64,000 bases of DNA from Gymnogyps californianus. Taxonomy: Eukaryota; Chordata; Aves; Accipitriformes; Cathartidae. Each line of letters opens with the position of its first letter. Positions within the stretch are counted from its first letter, which is position 1. The stretch covers positions 9,259,792 to 9,323,791 of the forward strand of contig NC_059487.1 in assembly GCF_018139145.2 (NCBI RefSeq). The letters run 5' to 3'. A program made the translations under genes and the position numbers. This document shows positions 22,501-32,156 of this stretch, in pieces. The notes below the pieces were generated by a model. That model saw only the letters and a program-made list of their open reading frames with translations, had not been told where the DNA came from and ran no database searches.

Positions 22501-23655
22501 TGCCGCTCCGTCGAGGAAAGCCGGGCACGCTCCGGCAGCCCCGACCCTTCCCCGCTCCCGTGGGGGGCAGCGGCAAGCGAGTGCCCCCTCCACCCCTTCC
22601 CCTGCACGCCCACCCCCACCGGGAGTTCTGGGCTAATTTGAGCGCAAATTTATACTTTCCTCTTCCCTTAGCAAGGCAAAGGGCTGCGAGCTCCCCTAAA
22701 AGGAGGGACAGCGATCTGCGGTAGCGAAATCCCCCGCACCACCCAAATACAAAGCGCTCACGCTCACCCCACATTAGCTCACCGGAGTTATTTTAGGAAG
22801 TCGGAAATCAAAGATGGCTGGAGGTCAAGCTACAAAAGGTCCAGGGCGATTGTGATCTCCAACAAAAATAGTCCGAGCGGGGTTTTTTTGGTTTGGTTTG
22901 TTTGCCTTTTTTTTTTAAGCCCCCCAAAATCCTCATATAACTATCAAGAAAGTGTTAAATAGATCAGGGAAAGCAAACTCGAGCCATTTCCTACCCCTGC
23001 GAAGACTGCTCGCAATTCCTTCCTCTCCCCCCCACCCCGTTTGCTCCCCCCCCCCAATCTCCTCCGCCTTAGGGAGGCTTTGGGGTTCACCTCCCATGAG
23101 GCTGCACCCCGACCGCAGCGGCAGCGGGGCCGGTGCAGCCCCGCGCCCCCCATGCGGGGGCCGGCGCAGGCTCCGCGGAACGGCGGGGGGCGGGTGCGGG
23201 ACATCGGGGGGCCGCCAGCCGGGCAGGGCGAGGGATCCCTCGGGCAGCACCGCGCTCCGCGCAGATCTGCGCCCCACAGCGGCCCAGAGCCGAGCACCCC
23301 CCACCCCCCGGGAAATACCGAGGGGCCGGTGCCCCCCGCTCAGCCCCGCGGAACAACACCGCGCTGCGGCTCCGCAGGGGCGCGGGGATTTAAATGCCCC
23401 AAAAAGCCTGCGGGGAGCGGGGAGTCGGGCTCCTGGCAGAGCCCGTGGGGGGAAAAGAGCGCGGGGTGAAGCACGAGGGTGGAAAAAGCCCCCCCGGCAA
23501 GCGCCCCTCGCCGCCCCGGCCGCCGCCTCCGCGCATCAGGAAAGTTGGGACCCGCCGCGGCTCCGCGCCCTCCTTTGCGCCTTACCACTTGCAGCATCTG
23601 GGGGCTGCTCCTCGGAGTTGATGTGCTGGGGCTTCGCCTGCTTCCGTCGCGACAT
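10145..23655 (-). CDS. SALL4: SALL4 zinc-finger transcription factor, four-exon gene (coding span)
   Basis: Spliced coding sequence: join of 23655-23586, 15161-12627, 11971-11664 and 10567-10145, read on the minus strand. The pieces total 3,336 nt and encode 1,111 residues; human SALL4 is 1,053 from memory. All three junctions have GT donors and AG acceptors and keep frame (exon phases 1, 1, 0). Family knowledge: SALL4 is a nuclear C2H2 factor of early embryo, germ cells and limb that recruits the NuRD deacetylase complex and binds AT-rich DNA. Visible parts: [12 protein letters not shown] at residues 1-12; C2HC finger 50-70; Gln-rich segment about 203-222; cluster-1 fingers 372-392 and 400-420; cluster-2 fingers 573-593, 601-621 and 633-653; C-terminal fingers 929-949 and 957-977; C-terminus ending NKIAVS as in mammalian SALL4. 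SALL4 is chosen over SALL1 and SALL3 because of [16 protein letters not shown], the missing extra finger pair and the SALL4-type tail. Confidence 0.96.
10568..11663 (-). other. SALL4 intron 3
   Basis: The 1,096-bp intron has a GTAAGT donor and a CTCTGGAAG acceptor. It separates the last two zinc ligands from the rest of the final finger. I see no further exon in it. Confidence 0.93.
11664..11971 (-). CDS. SALL4: SALL4 exon 3: start of the C-terminal zinc-finger cluster
   Basis: The 308-nt exon begins after a CTTTCTTTCCAG acceptor and ends in NLK at a GTAAGT donor. Its first two bases complete the Gly codon left by exon 2 (G-R-S-S-I-P). It contains IKME, a further sumoylation-type motif, the SALL4-typical [12 protein letters not shown], one complete finger [21 protein letters not shown], a TGEKPF linker, and the first part of the last finger [15 protein letters not shown]. 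The intron interrupts the last finger just before its first zinc-binding His, as in mammalian SALL genes. The reading frame runs on past 11664 into the intron, and that tail is not coding. Confidence 0.95.
11972..12626 (-). other. SALL4 intron 2
   Basis: The 655-bp intron has a GTGAGT donor and a TTTCTTTCCAG acceptor. It lies where SALL1 carries an extra pair of zinc fingers. I looked for the C-x2-C and H-x3-H pattern of such a pair in the intron and saw none. Confidence 0.93.
12627..15161 (-). CDS. SALL4: SALL4 exon 2: N-terminal finger, Gln-rich region, zinc-finger clusters 1 and 2
   Basis: The 2,535-nt exon begins after a pyrimidine-rich TTTTATTTTAAG acceptor and ends at a GTGAGT donor following TAT-G. 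It encodes residues 24-869. In order: acidic stretch [13 protein letters not shown]2HC finger (C50, C53, H66, C70); LKIE sumoylation-type motif near K139; Gln-rich segment [21 protein letters not shown]; cluster 1 with TGERPY linker; the conserved stretch [20 protein letters not shown]; cluster 2 with TGERPF linker, a third finger CPICQKKF, then [30 protein letters not shown]; and a 3' extension with ALDLT and VIKEEP. An ORF read from the internal ATG at 15123 misses the first 13 residues of this exon. Confidence 0.96.
17986..18008. repeat. CAGG tetranucleotide repeat
   Basis: Short run of GCAG/GCAGG units, interrupted once, in intron 1. Confidence 0.8.
18445..18464. repeat. TGCCC pentanucleotide repeat, four units
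   Basis: Four perfect TGCCC units followed by a C-rich run, in intron 1. Confidence 0.85.
19725..20360. promoter_or_regulatory. Intron 1 CpG island A
   Basis: About 630 bp of very CpG-rich DNA lies 3.3 kb inside intron 1. On the minus strand it contains donor-like sequences such as GTGAGTG near 19,962 and GCAG-GTAGGG near 20,283, so it could hold an alternative first exon. No conserved peptide is visible in either direction. Confidence 0.65.
20585..20800. promoter_or_regulatory. Intron 1 CpG island B (short, with pentamer repeats)
   Basis: This short GC-rich segment holds CTACC units (20,718-20,732) and CCAGG units (about 20,757-20,775). A TGGGTG-GTAAGT donor-like sequence lies on the minus strand at about 20,461-20,470, downstream in the transcript direction. 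Confidence 0.5.
21278..21292 (+). promoter_or_regulatory. OCT-SOX-type composite motif in intron 1
   Basis: CTTTGTTATGCAGCT matches the SOX2-POU5F1 composite CTTTGTTATGCAAAT at 12 of 15 positions, with the first 12 identical. It lies in a 250-bp non-island stretch that still keeps several CpGs and has another POU-like ATTATGCATA at about 21,228. Confidence 0.5.
21365..21720. promoter_or_regulatory. Intron 1 CpG island C
   Basis: This dense GC and CpG stretch holds a cytosine homopolymer run (about 21,630-21,646), next to a guanine run at about 21,743. It lies directly beside the OCT-SOX-like element. It could be an alternative promoter or a polycomb-type island. Confidence 0.6.
22320..22720. 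promoter_or_regulatory. Intron 1 CpG island D
   Basis: About 400 bp of CpG-rich sequence lies between exon 1 and the middle islands. ORFs on both strands across it are compositional. It may be part of one broad promoter domain with the exon 1 island. Confidence 0.6.
23586..23655 (-). CDS. SALL4: SALL4 exon 1, coding part
   Basis: The 70-nt coding part starts with an ATG at 23655-23653 and reads [20 protein letters not shown], then AAS plus the first base of a Gly codon. It ends at a GTAAGG donor (first intron base 23585). Residues 1-12 are the SALL-family motif that binds RBBP4 of NuRD, so this very short exon carries the repression function. The start context is ACC-ATG-T with A at -3, a good vertebrate context. 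Exon 2 continues in frame. An out-of-frame ATG lies 13 nt upstream (see findings). The exon sits in a CpG island. Confidence 0.95.
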
Positions 23656-23735
23656 GGTGCACCAGCATCGGGAGCAAAATAGTAGCAATTATTTTCCTCT
23701 TCACAACAAATTCCTAGAGTTGGGAAATTACCCCC

Positions 23736-23740
23736 ATTGG
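23736..23740 (-). promoter_or_regulatory. Proximal CCAAT box (NF-Y type)
   Basis: The minus strand reads CCGCCCAATGG, a CCAAT box fused to a GC-rich element, about 80 nt upstream of the start codon. The transcription start must then lie close to the ATG if the box is used in the usual way. Confidence 0.5.
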
Positions 23741-23813
23741 GCGGAATGCGCATGTCAGAGTAATTATGATTATCAATAATGCATTGCGATTTATCATGGG
23801 TCCCTGACAGCTG

Positions 23814-23818
23814 ATTGG
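23814..23818 (-). promoter_or_regulatory. Distal CCAAT box (NF-Y type)
   Basis: The minus strand reads GGCCAATCAGC, an excellent NF-Y site, 159 nt upstream of the start codon and 78 bp from the proximal box. The position suits a TATA-less promoter starting near 23,740. Confidence 0.6.
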
Positions 23819-23877
23819 CCTGAGTCCAAGGGCTCACAGATTATTCAAATAAGGTCCATTGATCAGGGCGCAGCGGG

Positions 23878-23896
23878 GCACGCTGGGCGATGTAGT
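23878..23896 (-). promoter_or_regulatory. ZNF143/Staf-like promoter element
   Basis: The minus strand reads ACTACATCGCCCAGCGTGC. Against the ZNF143 consensus ACTACAATTCCCAGAATGC it matches 14 of 19, including the invariant ACTACA, CCCAG and TGC blocks at correct spacing. It sits about 220 bp upstream of the start codon, a usual location for this promoter factor. Confidence 0.5.
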
Positions 23897-24964
23897 CCCG
23901 GCCCGGCCCGGCCCGGCCGTGCGGGCGACAAAGGCGTGCGTCCCGCCGGGGGCCGGGGCCGCCCCCGGGCAGCGCTCCGCGGGCAGCGAGGGGGGCAGGA
24001 TCCACCTCTGAGAGTAAACAAACAAGCCGGCAGCCCGACTTGCTGGGCTGGCGAGGGACAATACCTTTGTTATCTCACCTGCGCTTTTTATATTGTGCTT
24101 TAAAGACTTTTTTTTTTTTTTTTTTCTCCTTCCCCCCCTCCCTAAAGCAAGCAGAAGCCCGGGACAATGCTAATTCTTCCCTTTGTCGTTAGATAAGGTG
24201 GAAAAGGAAAGAGCACTGATTGTCCGAATGGACGAGCCCGGGGTCTCCTGGTGGTGCGGGCAAGTTAAGGGCTTTAAAAGCGGATCCAGACGGCGCGTAA
24301 TTATGCTTGGCGTTGGTTCATTTGTTTAAAGACTCCTTTTCTTTTAAGTCTCACTTTCTAGGAAGCCGGCAAAATTGAGCCCATAGTATTTTTAACAGCG
24401 AATAAAAACGTTAGACATGTAAAACGTTCATGTGAAAAACTTGAAGCAAGTGAAAAAACAACACTTTGAAAATGTTCTCCTGTACTAAATTGACTGTGTA
24501 AGTACATAGTGGAATCATTTTCACTTTTACGCCCCTCTTCCGCTGCTGGGTTCCATGTAAAAGTGCACCACGTTTAAACCTCCTCCACAAGCCCCAGCCG
24601 GGTGGCCCCTGGCGTTTGTGGCACACTGGAGGTAGAGTCCATGTGGCTAGATGTGACTGCAGGACCCAGCTCAGCTAAGGCTCGAATTTACTTTGCTGTA
24701 AAGCCCTCGAGTGTTACAGAGCAGAGTCACCTCTACCCCTCCGATCCCCACTGAAGGCAGCTGGACCTTGCATAAGCAAAAATGTGGGGATCCTCGAATA
24801 CATGGAGAGGTGGATTGCGAAATCTTTGTGGGAGACATGGTTGCTTTTTGTTTTCATGTAGAACACCCCCCCTCCCCAGGTCTATCTACAAAAAATGAAA
24901 TAGGTTGCTCGAAGACATTGGAGACAGACATTGATTTGGTGAAGAGATGATTTTATTGATTTGG

Positions 24965-25195
24965 GGGAGCAGGGCACTGGGTAAGGGTTCAGAAGATCTA
25001 GGTTCAGCCGAAGTCGGACTCAATATGCACTTGCCATTGCATTCGTCAGCAAACAATTTGCCAGCGTCCGTGCCTCAGTTTCCCACTTGTGAACTGAGGA
25101 TGACATTTCCCTAGCTGCAAAGCTACTGTGAAGATAAACATCCATCTGAGATTATGAGGAGGTTCAGAAAGGTGATGTAGAGGGGAAAACCCAAA
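24965..25195 (+). repeat. Ancient MIR-like SINE
   Basis: Order and wording follow the MIR-type SINE of amniotes: a degenerate tRNA-like head with AGGTTCAG as B box, then GTGCCTCAGTTTCCCACTTG, a GAGGATGACA stretch matching the usual GGGGATAATA, and a GTGAAGATAAACATC-like tail. It is heavily diverged. It is recognised from memory of the family, not by search. Confidence 0.6.
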
Positions 25196-26907
25196 TCTTA
25201 CTAGACAGCAGCAAGGTGGAAGGAGGAAGCAATGGTACCTAATGAGGCCACGCAGTTGCCACAGAACATTGCACAACACCACAGTCTCATTTTACCAGTT
25301 ACTTTACCGGCATTTTTTACCTTGCAAAAACCCTGGGGTTTGTACAACGTTTATTCTATTCTAAAGTTTGTGCCTGTGCATACAGTCATGCCAAGTGTCC
25401 GTGGTACTGCTCAGGGTTATCTTTTTTTTTTTTTCTGTGATGCTTGAGGAGGGGGGAGCTGTAGTTTGCATGGGACAGGCATGAAAAGATCTTAACATTG
25501 TAGACTAAGGTAAACAGTGCATCGTGATCTAATTAGTTATATTTCCTCTTGGGGTTTTGTTTTGTTTTTATAGTGTCTCGTAAGAGGTTTTATTTAGCTA
25601 AGGATAATACAAACCTTAGAAAAAATCTTGCAGAGCAGAAGGTATCACCCTCCTCCTTGGACAATTATTGAACATGGAGGTCAGCGGACAAATTTTATTT
25701 TTCAGGCCACTTTCTTTGCCCTTTCCTCTGCAAGCAAATAATGGTTTTACAACCCCCCCACTCTTGATGCACTTTAATAGACACATTACATCAAGAGAAA
25801 CTCTGTATTTACTAATATAAAATAGAAGAGGTTATCAGGTATTTAAAATTGCTGACCATTTTTATCTGGCAATTACTCCACCCCCATATTGCCCATGGTT
25901 TGTTTAACCAGCAGTTTGAAATGCTCTTTGTTTCCAAAGTGTGTCCTGAGGAAATAGACTGTTAAACAAGATTGATACCAATTGATCCACAGATAGATAT
26001 TTACATTGATGAATTTTCTCCTTTTACACTTGATATGCTCAGTGTAACCAACAGATTTTCATTTATTACACATAATGCTACCAACCCACACCAGCGAATT
26101 TATTAAACATGCTGTTTTAAGTATCAAGCTGAGAGACAGACAGCCCTGTACAGTAGATCCATATTTAAAATAGACAACTCATGTGGAGCATTTGTACTGA
26201 ATTTAAAAGAATACATTATATGAAATCAATGGAAGTTTTGGTATTGATTTCAGAGGACTGGGATTTCACTCGGTATGGCTCTAACACACTGAAAGAATAG
26301 AAGATGTGGAAAGCGTTAGTTTAAAATGAAAAATAAAAGTGCAAGGGACATTGCTGTGTTTAAGGCTGGGAAGACAGCAAAAGTAGGAGAAAGAGCACAA
26401 CTGACTGAAAAATATGGGGAGGAAGAGGAGGAATGTAACCCAGGAAAAGCTCTCCTGATTATTTTTTTCTGGGAAGGTGTTCCCAGCCAGTGGTGGTTAT
26501 AAATAGGCTAGGCTGAATGATTACATCATATGCAAAAGGCATGTTGCTTGGCTTTAGCACGATCATATGGATTAGCATGATTACAGCTTCTGGATTTGAA
26601 AAATAGCAGGCTTCCTTTTCTGACTTGACATTTATTTATTTTTTTAAGAAAAGTCCAGAGGAACAATCTTCTACCACCAACAGAGCTGAGGCATCATTCT
26701 TGATAGGCATACTTCCAGCAGCAGCCCAGCCCCACTCTCGAGGCTGATAAAAGGAAGCTTTTTTAACGCTGTGCGTTATGAGCACGTGGAACTCATTGCC
26801 ACAAGAAACTGTTGCAAGCAGCAGGAACCACAGCTCTGCCCAGCCCGGGAAATTCCTGTCTTCAGGAATGTCACTGCAAAATGATTACAGCTATGGAAAA
26901 TCTGGTA

Positions 26908-26994
26908 AGTAAGTTTGTGGGGAGATGTATATATATTATTTATACATATACATGTGTGTATGTGTATGTATACATCTCCATACACACACTTACT
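26908..26994. repeat. Long imperfect inverted repeat (hairpin)
   Basis: A perfect 11-bp core, GGAGATGTATA (26,921-26,931) and its complement (26,969-26,979), extends outward through AGTAAGTTTGTGG against CACACACACTTACT and inward through TA-rich pairs. The whole arm is about 25-30 bp with a central TA/TG-rich loop. Confidence 0.75.
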
Positions 26995-29900
26995 AACTCC
27001 CACCAAGGTAAAGAACATTGTCTTAAATCCTATGCTGTCCTACTCTGGTCAGCTCAGTTTATTGCTGGGAAGAACACACAGATTTAAAACTTAGTTAATC
27101 TTTTTTTCTATATTCAGAATCTAAATGTAAATAAAAATGCCTTTTCCTAAGTTGCACTATGTATTACCTACATCTTTATAGATTGGAGAGGGGGAAAAAA
27201 AAGTCTTAATATGCTTTGAGGCACACCAGTTCACAAGTTTCCTCCTGTATTCTTCCCCCTGTTTCTTACTGCAGCTCATCATTGCAAGATAAATCTCCCA
27301 GTGCAGGCTCTCAGGGCTTATCTGTCTCCACTACATGGAAGAAGGCTTGAATGTTACCCTGTTGGAACATGTTTAGGAAGCCTCAAGTTTGCCGATATGA
27401 AGATGACCATAACTCTGTAGGCAATGTAAATCAGGGTAATTAACGTTCATTGTTGGGCCAGTTAATCAAGATTGAATGCAGAGACCCAGACATTCAAATT
27501 CAGAAGTGGTTAACAAGTATGTTAAATTGCATGTTGGTAAGTACTTATGACTCTTCCAGACTAGACTCTAACTGAATCCAAAATCAGGAGACGCTCTTTT
27601 TAAACAGTTTTTACACCATTATAACTATGGTAATTAAGGGATTTATTTTTTCCTACTTTATAAGAAAATAAGGGTTACATTTGTCCTCAGTCCATCCATC
27701 CATCTTCCGTTTTTGAACCTGCTGACCGCTTCAGTCAAACCTGATAGTAGGGGAGCAGTTCCAAAGACATGAGTTCGTGCAAAGTGTGTGACAATCAGCA
27801 TCTGGGTAGGGAAGAAAGATCCAAATGAACATCCTCATTGAAAGAAAGAATTATGGTCCAAACCTCACCCACATGGCAGCCAGCAAGCCAGACAGCACGT
27901 ACGCGCTGCTGGCCCATCAGCCAAACCATTGCTCCAGACCCACCCACACACACGCCAGCACCAGCCACCCAAACGGGTTGTAGATTTTGGACTGAGCAGG
28001 GAAAACACTGAGGAGTGGGAGAATGATGGAGCACAAACCTTTAGAAACAGGCTTCCTCAGCCCACTGCTCAGGGAACAACCTGCTTCTTGACCTAGTGAT
28101 GCTTTTAGTACAGCTGCAGTTAATATAGCCACAATATAGCTTAAGTACCTTCCAAGTGGGAATTGTTAATACAAATACTACCCTCACTACAGCAGCGGCC
28201 CTACTTCATATGTATTTGCAGGCCAATATAATTAAGAGCTGCACCTGTTCAGGAATAAGCTTTGGGTTAAATTTAGAAACTCTCCTGAATTTGCTTCTAG
28301 TTTTTTTATCACTGTGCTAAAATCTTTGATGCCAATTCTTTTGAACCTCCTAAAGGGATCTAGGCACTAAATTCCCTTGGACACTCAGTCCTAAATATTT
28401 TAAAGCCAAAATATTAAGTAAAACAGTAATGAAGAGCTGCAACAAAGGTATTGAGAGCTTCATATTTTCCTGCCATCACTAAACAAACGATGTCCATGTA
28501 ACAGCATCACAGAACTGTTATCAATTAATAATTAGTTAAGTGTGAGCAGCCGTTTATATTGTTTTGAAACTTTCTGATAGCAGCAAGCCCTCTTGCTTTA
28601 GTGTTTGTGACTCTGCATAGCCATCTGCTTGCCCCATGCCCACTGTTCACTCCAGCTCCGTTAGCTGGGATTACTGTGAAGAGATGACATTATTTTGCAT
28701 TACTATGTTTTAGGAATAATATTTAGACATTGATGATGAGACTGAAGAGGGGAGGAGGAGTTGAGGTGGCAAGATTTTCACACCTCCATTACAGTATGGA
28801 AAGGTGAAGGAGAAAGAGACAACATGAGGGTGTAACAAGTAAAAAAATCGTAGTTACCCTCCCTCTTGTAAACACGTTCTCTTGTACTCAGGCTGGCAAT
28901 GCTGCCAATCCTAAGATTCTATAACCACTATGGAAATACCACCTTCATAATGGTATTCCTAATGCAACTAATGGACTGCTGATTCCTGTGGGTTCTGGGC
29001 TGTTACATTTAAAATGCCTTTTACCAAAGATACATCTGACCGAAGATGCAGGAAGCAACTTAATTTCAAACCTGAGCTCTCCCAAGCAAGGGAAGGAATA
29101 ACATCAGAATTGCAACTTTTTGAAAGACCCACCAACTAGCTCCCCAGCCAGGAGGAATGAGAGGCATGTGGGCTAGGCAGGTAAACAAACAAATCTCTGG
29201 ATGTTTGTTAAAATGCCCAAGCGTTTCATCTATGCAAGAGTAAACATTATCAGCTCTATTTCTCACAGCATGAAAAGCGTCCTCATGTAATATCTTGTAT
29301 TAGACGGCAGATGCAATCTGGAGAATGAGAGATCCAGCTTTGCCCAAGAATACAAACCAAGTATTTTAAGGAATGGATTAACTGCGTGTTAAGTGAACAA
29401 ATATTGCAGAGTAGAGGGAATGCTATTCATTTTCAAACACTTACTTGCTTCTGAATAAACGCAAGAGTAGAGGTAAATGTAACTTGTCTTTGTGGTGCTG
29501 TCTTCACTGATTTTCATGACCCAATGATACATCACAGACAGTAACAGGAATCCTGTGAGATCGTTTCCTTCCAGACAAGGTACACAAACCTTTTTTTAGC
29601 ACTAAGCTGCAATGGAGCCTTTGGAGATGTCCAATTATTATCCCTTTTTACGGGGGGGACGTAGGGCCAGCGGTGTTGTAAGGGTCTCTGAACAATCGCT
29701 GTGAACCAGCAGCCCCTGCCTCCAGTGCATCAGGGCTGCCATTTGCCTACGGTAAATCCCCTTCATAATTAGGAACTAGGCTAATGAGTTTCGATTATGA
29801 GGTATAATTTTTTCAGAGAATACCAAACCACATCTGAATGCGATGGTGAGATATTTAATCAGATGGCAATGCTAAATACAACTTAGTAGGTAACAAATTA

Positions 29901-32130
29901 GGACAACCTCCCCCTGTATCCTTATCGTCTCAGAAAACCATGATTGAATTGCATGTAGTATTGCTTCATAATCAATTTGTTGATACATTGTGCCATTATG
30001 TTATCCCAAAAAGCAGCTCATGAAAGGCACATGGAACACGTTGTCTGTCTTAGCAGAGGGCTGAGCTTGGTTCCAAAAGGTCTCTTCCCAGCTCTGTGTT
30101 CCTGGTGGTTGCAAAGAAAATCTGCTAGCTGGGCTCGAGCGCTCTGCAATCGTCTGTGCGGAGATGGCTTGAAACAACAGCTTGGAGAGAGAATTATGAA
30201 TTTCCTTGTTCATGTCAGTGAAGCACAAAGATCGAAACTGAATTATTTTCAGATGTCAAAATACCATTTAGCAGGGGTCTTTTACTTAGTAAAATTAGCT
30301 TTCATTTTCTGCTTTTACAACTATGATTAATAAGTTTGGGGTTCTTTTTTACATTGTAGACCTAATTCCTTTTTTTTTCCTACAGCAGTTTTTCCAATTA
30401 CTTTTATCAGTTATATCCCAGTCCTAAATTTGATTAGTTTCCATGTGGGTGAATTTGGTTCATGCCATACTTAATGAAGGACTGACAACCAATGGTTAGT
30501 GGAGATTCAGAGCATTAGCAGGTTTTGGAGGTGCCATCTGGTCTTTGATAGCTCAGCTTTTAGCTAAAAAAAACCAAACCAAAAATCAACAACAACTGAA
30601 AAATCCCCAAGCCCCTGTCTTCAACTGTTATGGTTGGAAAGCAACAGGAAAAAACCAAATCAAAACATTAACACTTAAAACCATGAATAGAATGAAGTCA
30701 ACACAAAATTATCCAAATGACAGCCTGAAAGAAAAAAGGACAAAAACCTACGAATTGCACTTTTTTTTTGTGAAGTGTTAGCTTAGTTGCAGAATGATGA
30801 CTGAAATATCTAAAATGATCAAGCTTAGTACTCTACTCTTTATGCCAGGAATTGAGGAGGGAAATGGAGGTGATATAATAGTACGATCACTCTTGAACAT
30901 CTGCACAGTTTACTGTGAGTGGTATCCTATTTTCACAATTTATAGATCTTGTACTGAGAACAAAGTTTGGAAGAAAGTCATCCCTTGCTTCTCCTCATTC
31001 CAACTTTCCCACAGATCAGTTCTTGACCAAGACTCGAAGATGCTAGTATGTTCTGTCTGCCATAAGTAATATTATTTCAGGAAACTCTGGTTTAAATGCA
31101 CATCTCCAGTTTTGATGAAATTTCCAATACCATTCTTTTAAATGAACGATTAAAGGGATTTTGTCTGGCTTTTCATAGAGATGCTGAAGTGCCACAGCAG
31201 AATGAGCCTACTGAAGTTAAGACTACACTTTTGATATCATTCAGTATCTCTACTTAGATTGGACAACTAAAAAATTACTTTTTAATTTCTTTACACAAGA
31301 AGATTCATCACCAAAAATTCAAACTACAGGTATAATGCTATAAATCCCAGAGTGTTTATTCAGTCCGGATGCTGTATAGCCATGTAGCTATATTACTGTA
31401 TTTAAGAGAATGCACATGCCTTTCTAAACAAGTCTTAAGTCAGATCAGAAAGTTCAGGCCAAACTGGGGTAAATACATTTTCTGCAAGGTGTTCTTGCTG
31501 TCAGACACCACCTTCAGCAAGAGACAGTATTGCTACTCAATTTTCTCTTCAAACAAAGGAAATGATTGTTGAGTGTTAGTTCATACATTGTCTCCCAAAA
31601 TGGTTGAAACAGACTTTAGTCTTCATCAAGGCAGCTTAAGTACAGCCCTTAAAACTGAAAGGGGGAGCCTGGAATTGGTGGGTAAATACTTTGAAAGTGA
31701 GCAACTGGCAGTTGGGACAGAACTAATTAAATTTAATAGCTGCCCCCAAGTATGATTAAACACAATAGGACATCTTTGCTGTTTTGTTGGCCAGGGTCAC
31801 TTCAGCCAGCCAATTCTGGTATAAATTAAAAAAACCCCAAACAACCAAAACAAAAAACCACAACCCAAAAGTATTCCCGCCTATGAAGCGCAGTTGTTTC
31901 ATTGTAACGCCATCCACACTAGCTGATCAAACTGTTTGAGGACCTGCTGATTTTAACATTGGTTAGTTAACCAGAGTGATGTGTTTTCTAAAGTCACACT
32001 GATGCAGCACGACCGGCTAGCAGGGCTATGGCCATCTGTAAAGTTCCCCTGACAGCTCTTTTACGATCTGTCTGCTTTTATACCTACAAGACCCTTAACG
32101 CTGTCTGATTGTTCCCTGTAGTAGCGTAAA

Positions 32131-32156
32131 TGATGCACCATAACCATGGTGCATCA
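32131..32156. repeat. Perfect 11-bp hairpin
   Basis: TGATGCACCAT, loop AACC, then ATGGTGCATCA. It lies at the edge of a slightly GC- and CpG-richer patch (about 32,080-32,320). Confidence 0.85.

Larger units (their letters stand above)
15162..23585 (-). other. SALL4 intron 1
   Basis: The 8.4-kb intron has a GTAAGG donor and a TTATTTTAAG acceptor. From 15.2 to 19.7 kb it is ordinary AT-rich DNA with short simple repeats, namely CAGG units at 17,986-18,008 and TGCCC units at 18,445-18,464. From 19.7 to 22.7 kb it alternates between CpG islands and AT-rich stretches. No coding exon is supported. Confidence 0.93.
23060..24000 (-). promoter_or_regulatory. CpG island over SALL4 exon 1 and promoter
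   Basis: GC-rich, CpG-dense sequence flanks and includes exon 1, interrupted by a short AT-rich stretch at about 23,675-23,860 that holds the CCAAT boxes. The island marks the main promoter of a developmental gene. It includes a CCCGG pentamer run (23,897-23,916). The apparent ORFs across it on both strands follow from the lack of stop codons in GC-rich DNA. Confidence 0.85.

Noticed and set aside
22952..23779. 275-codon plus-strand frame across the SALL4 promoter island
   Set aside because: Very GC-rich, Pro/Ala/Arg/Gly-rich, overlapping other long frames on both strands and antisense to SALL4 exon 1. It is explained by composition.
24085..24093. TATA-like ATATAAAAA on the SALL4 strand
   Set aside because: It would give a 5'UTR of about 400 nt, whereas CpG-island promoters with CCAAT boxes near the ATG usually lack TATA. 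It lies in T-rich DNA and is probably chance.
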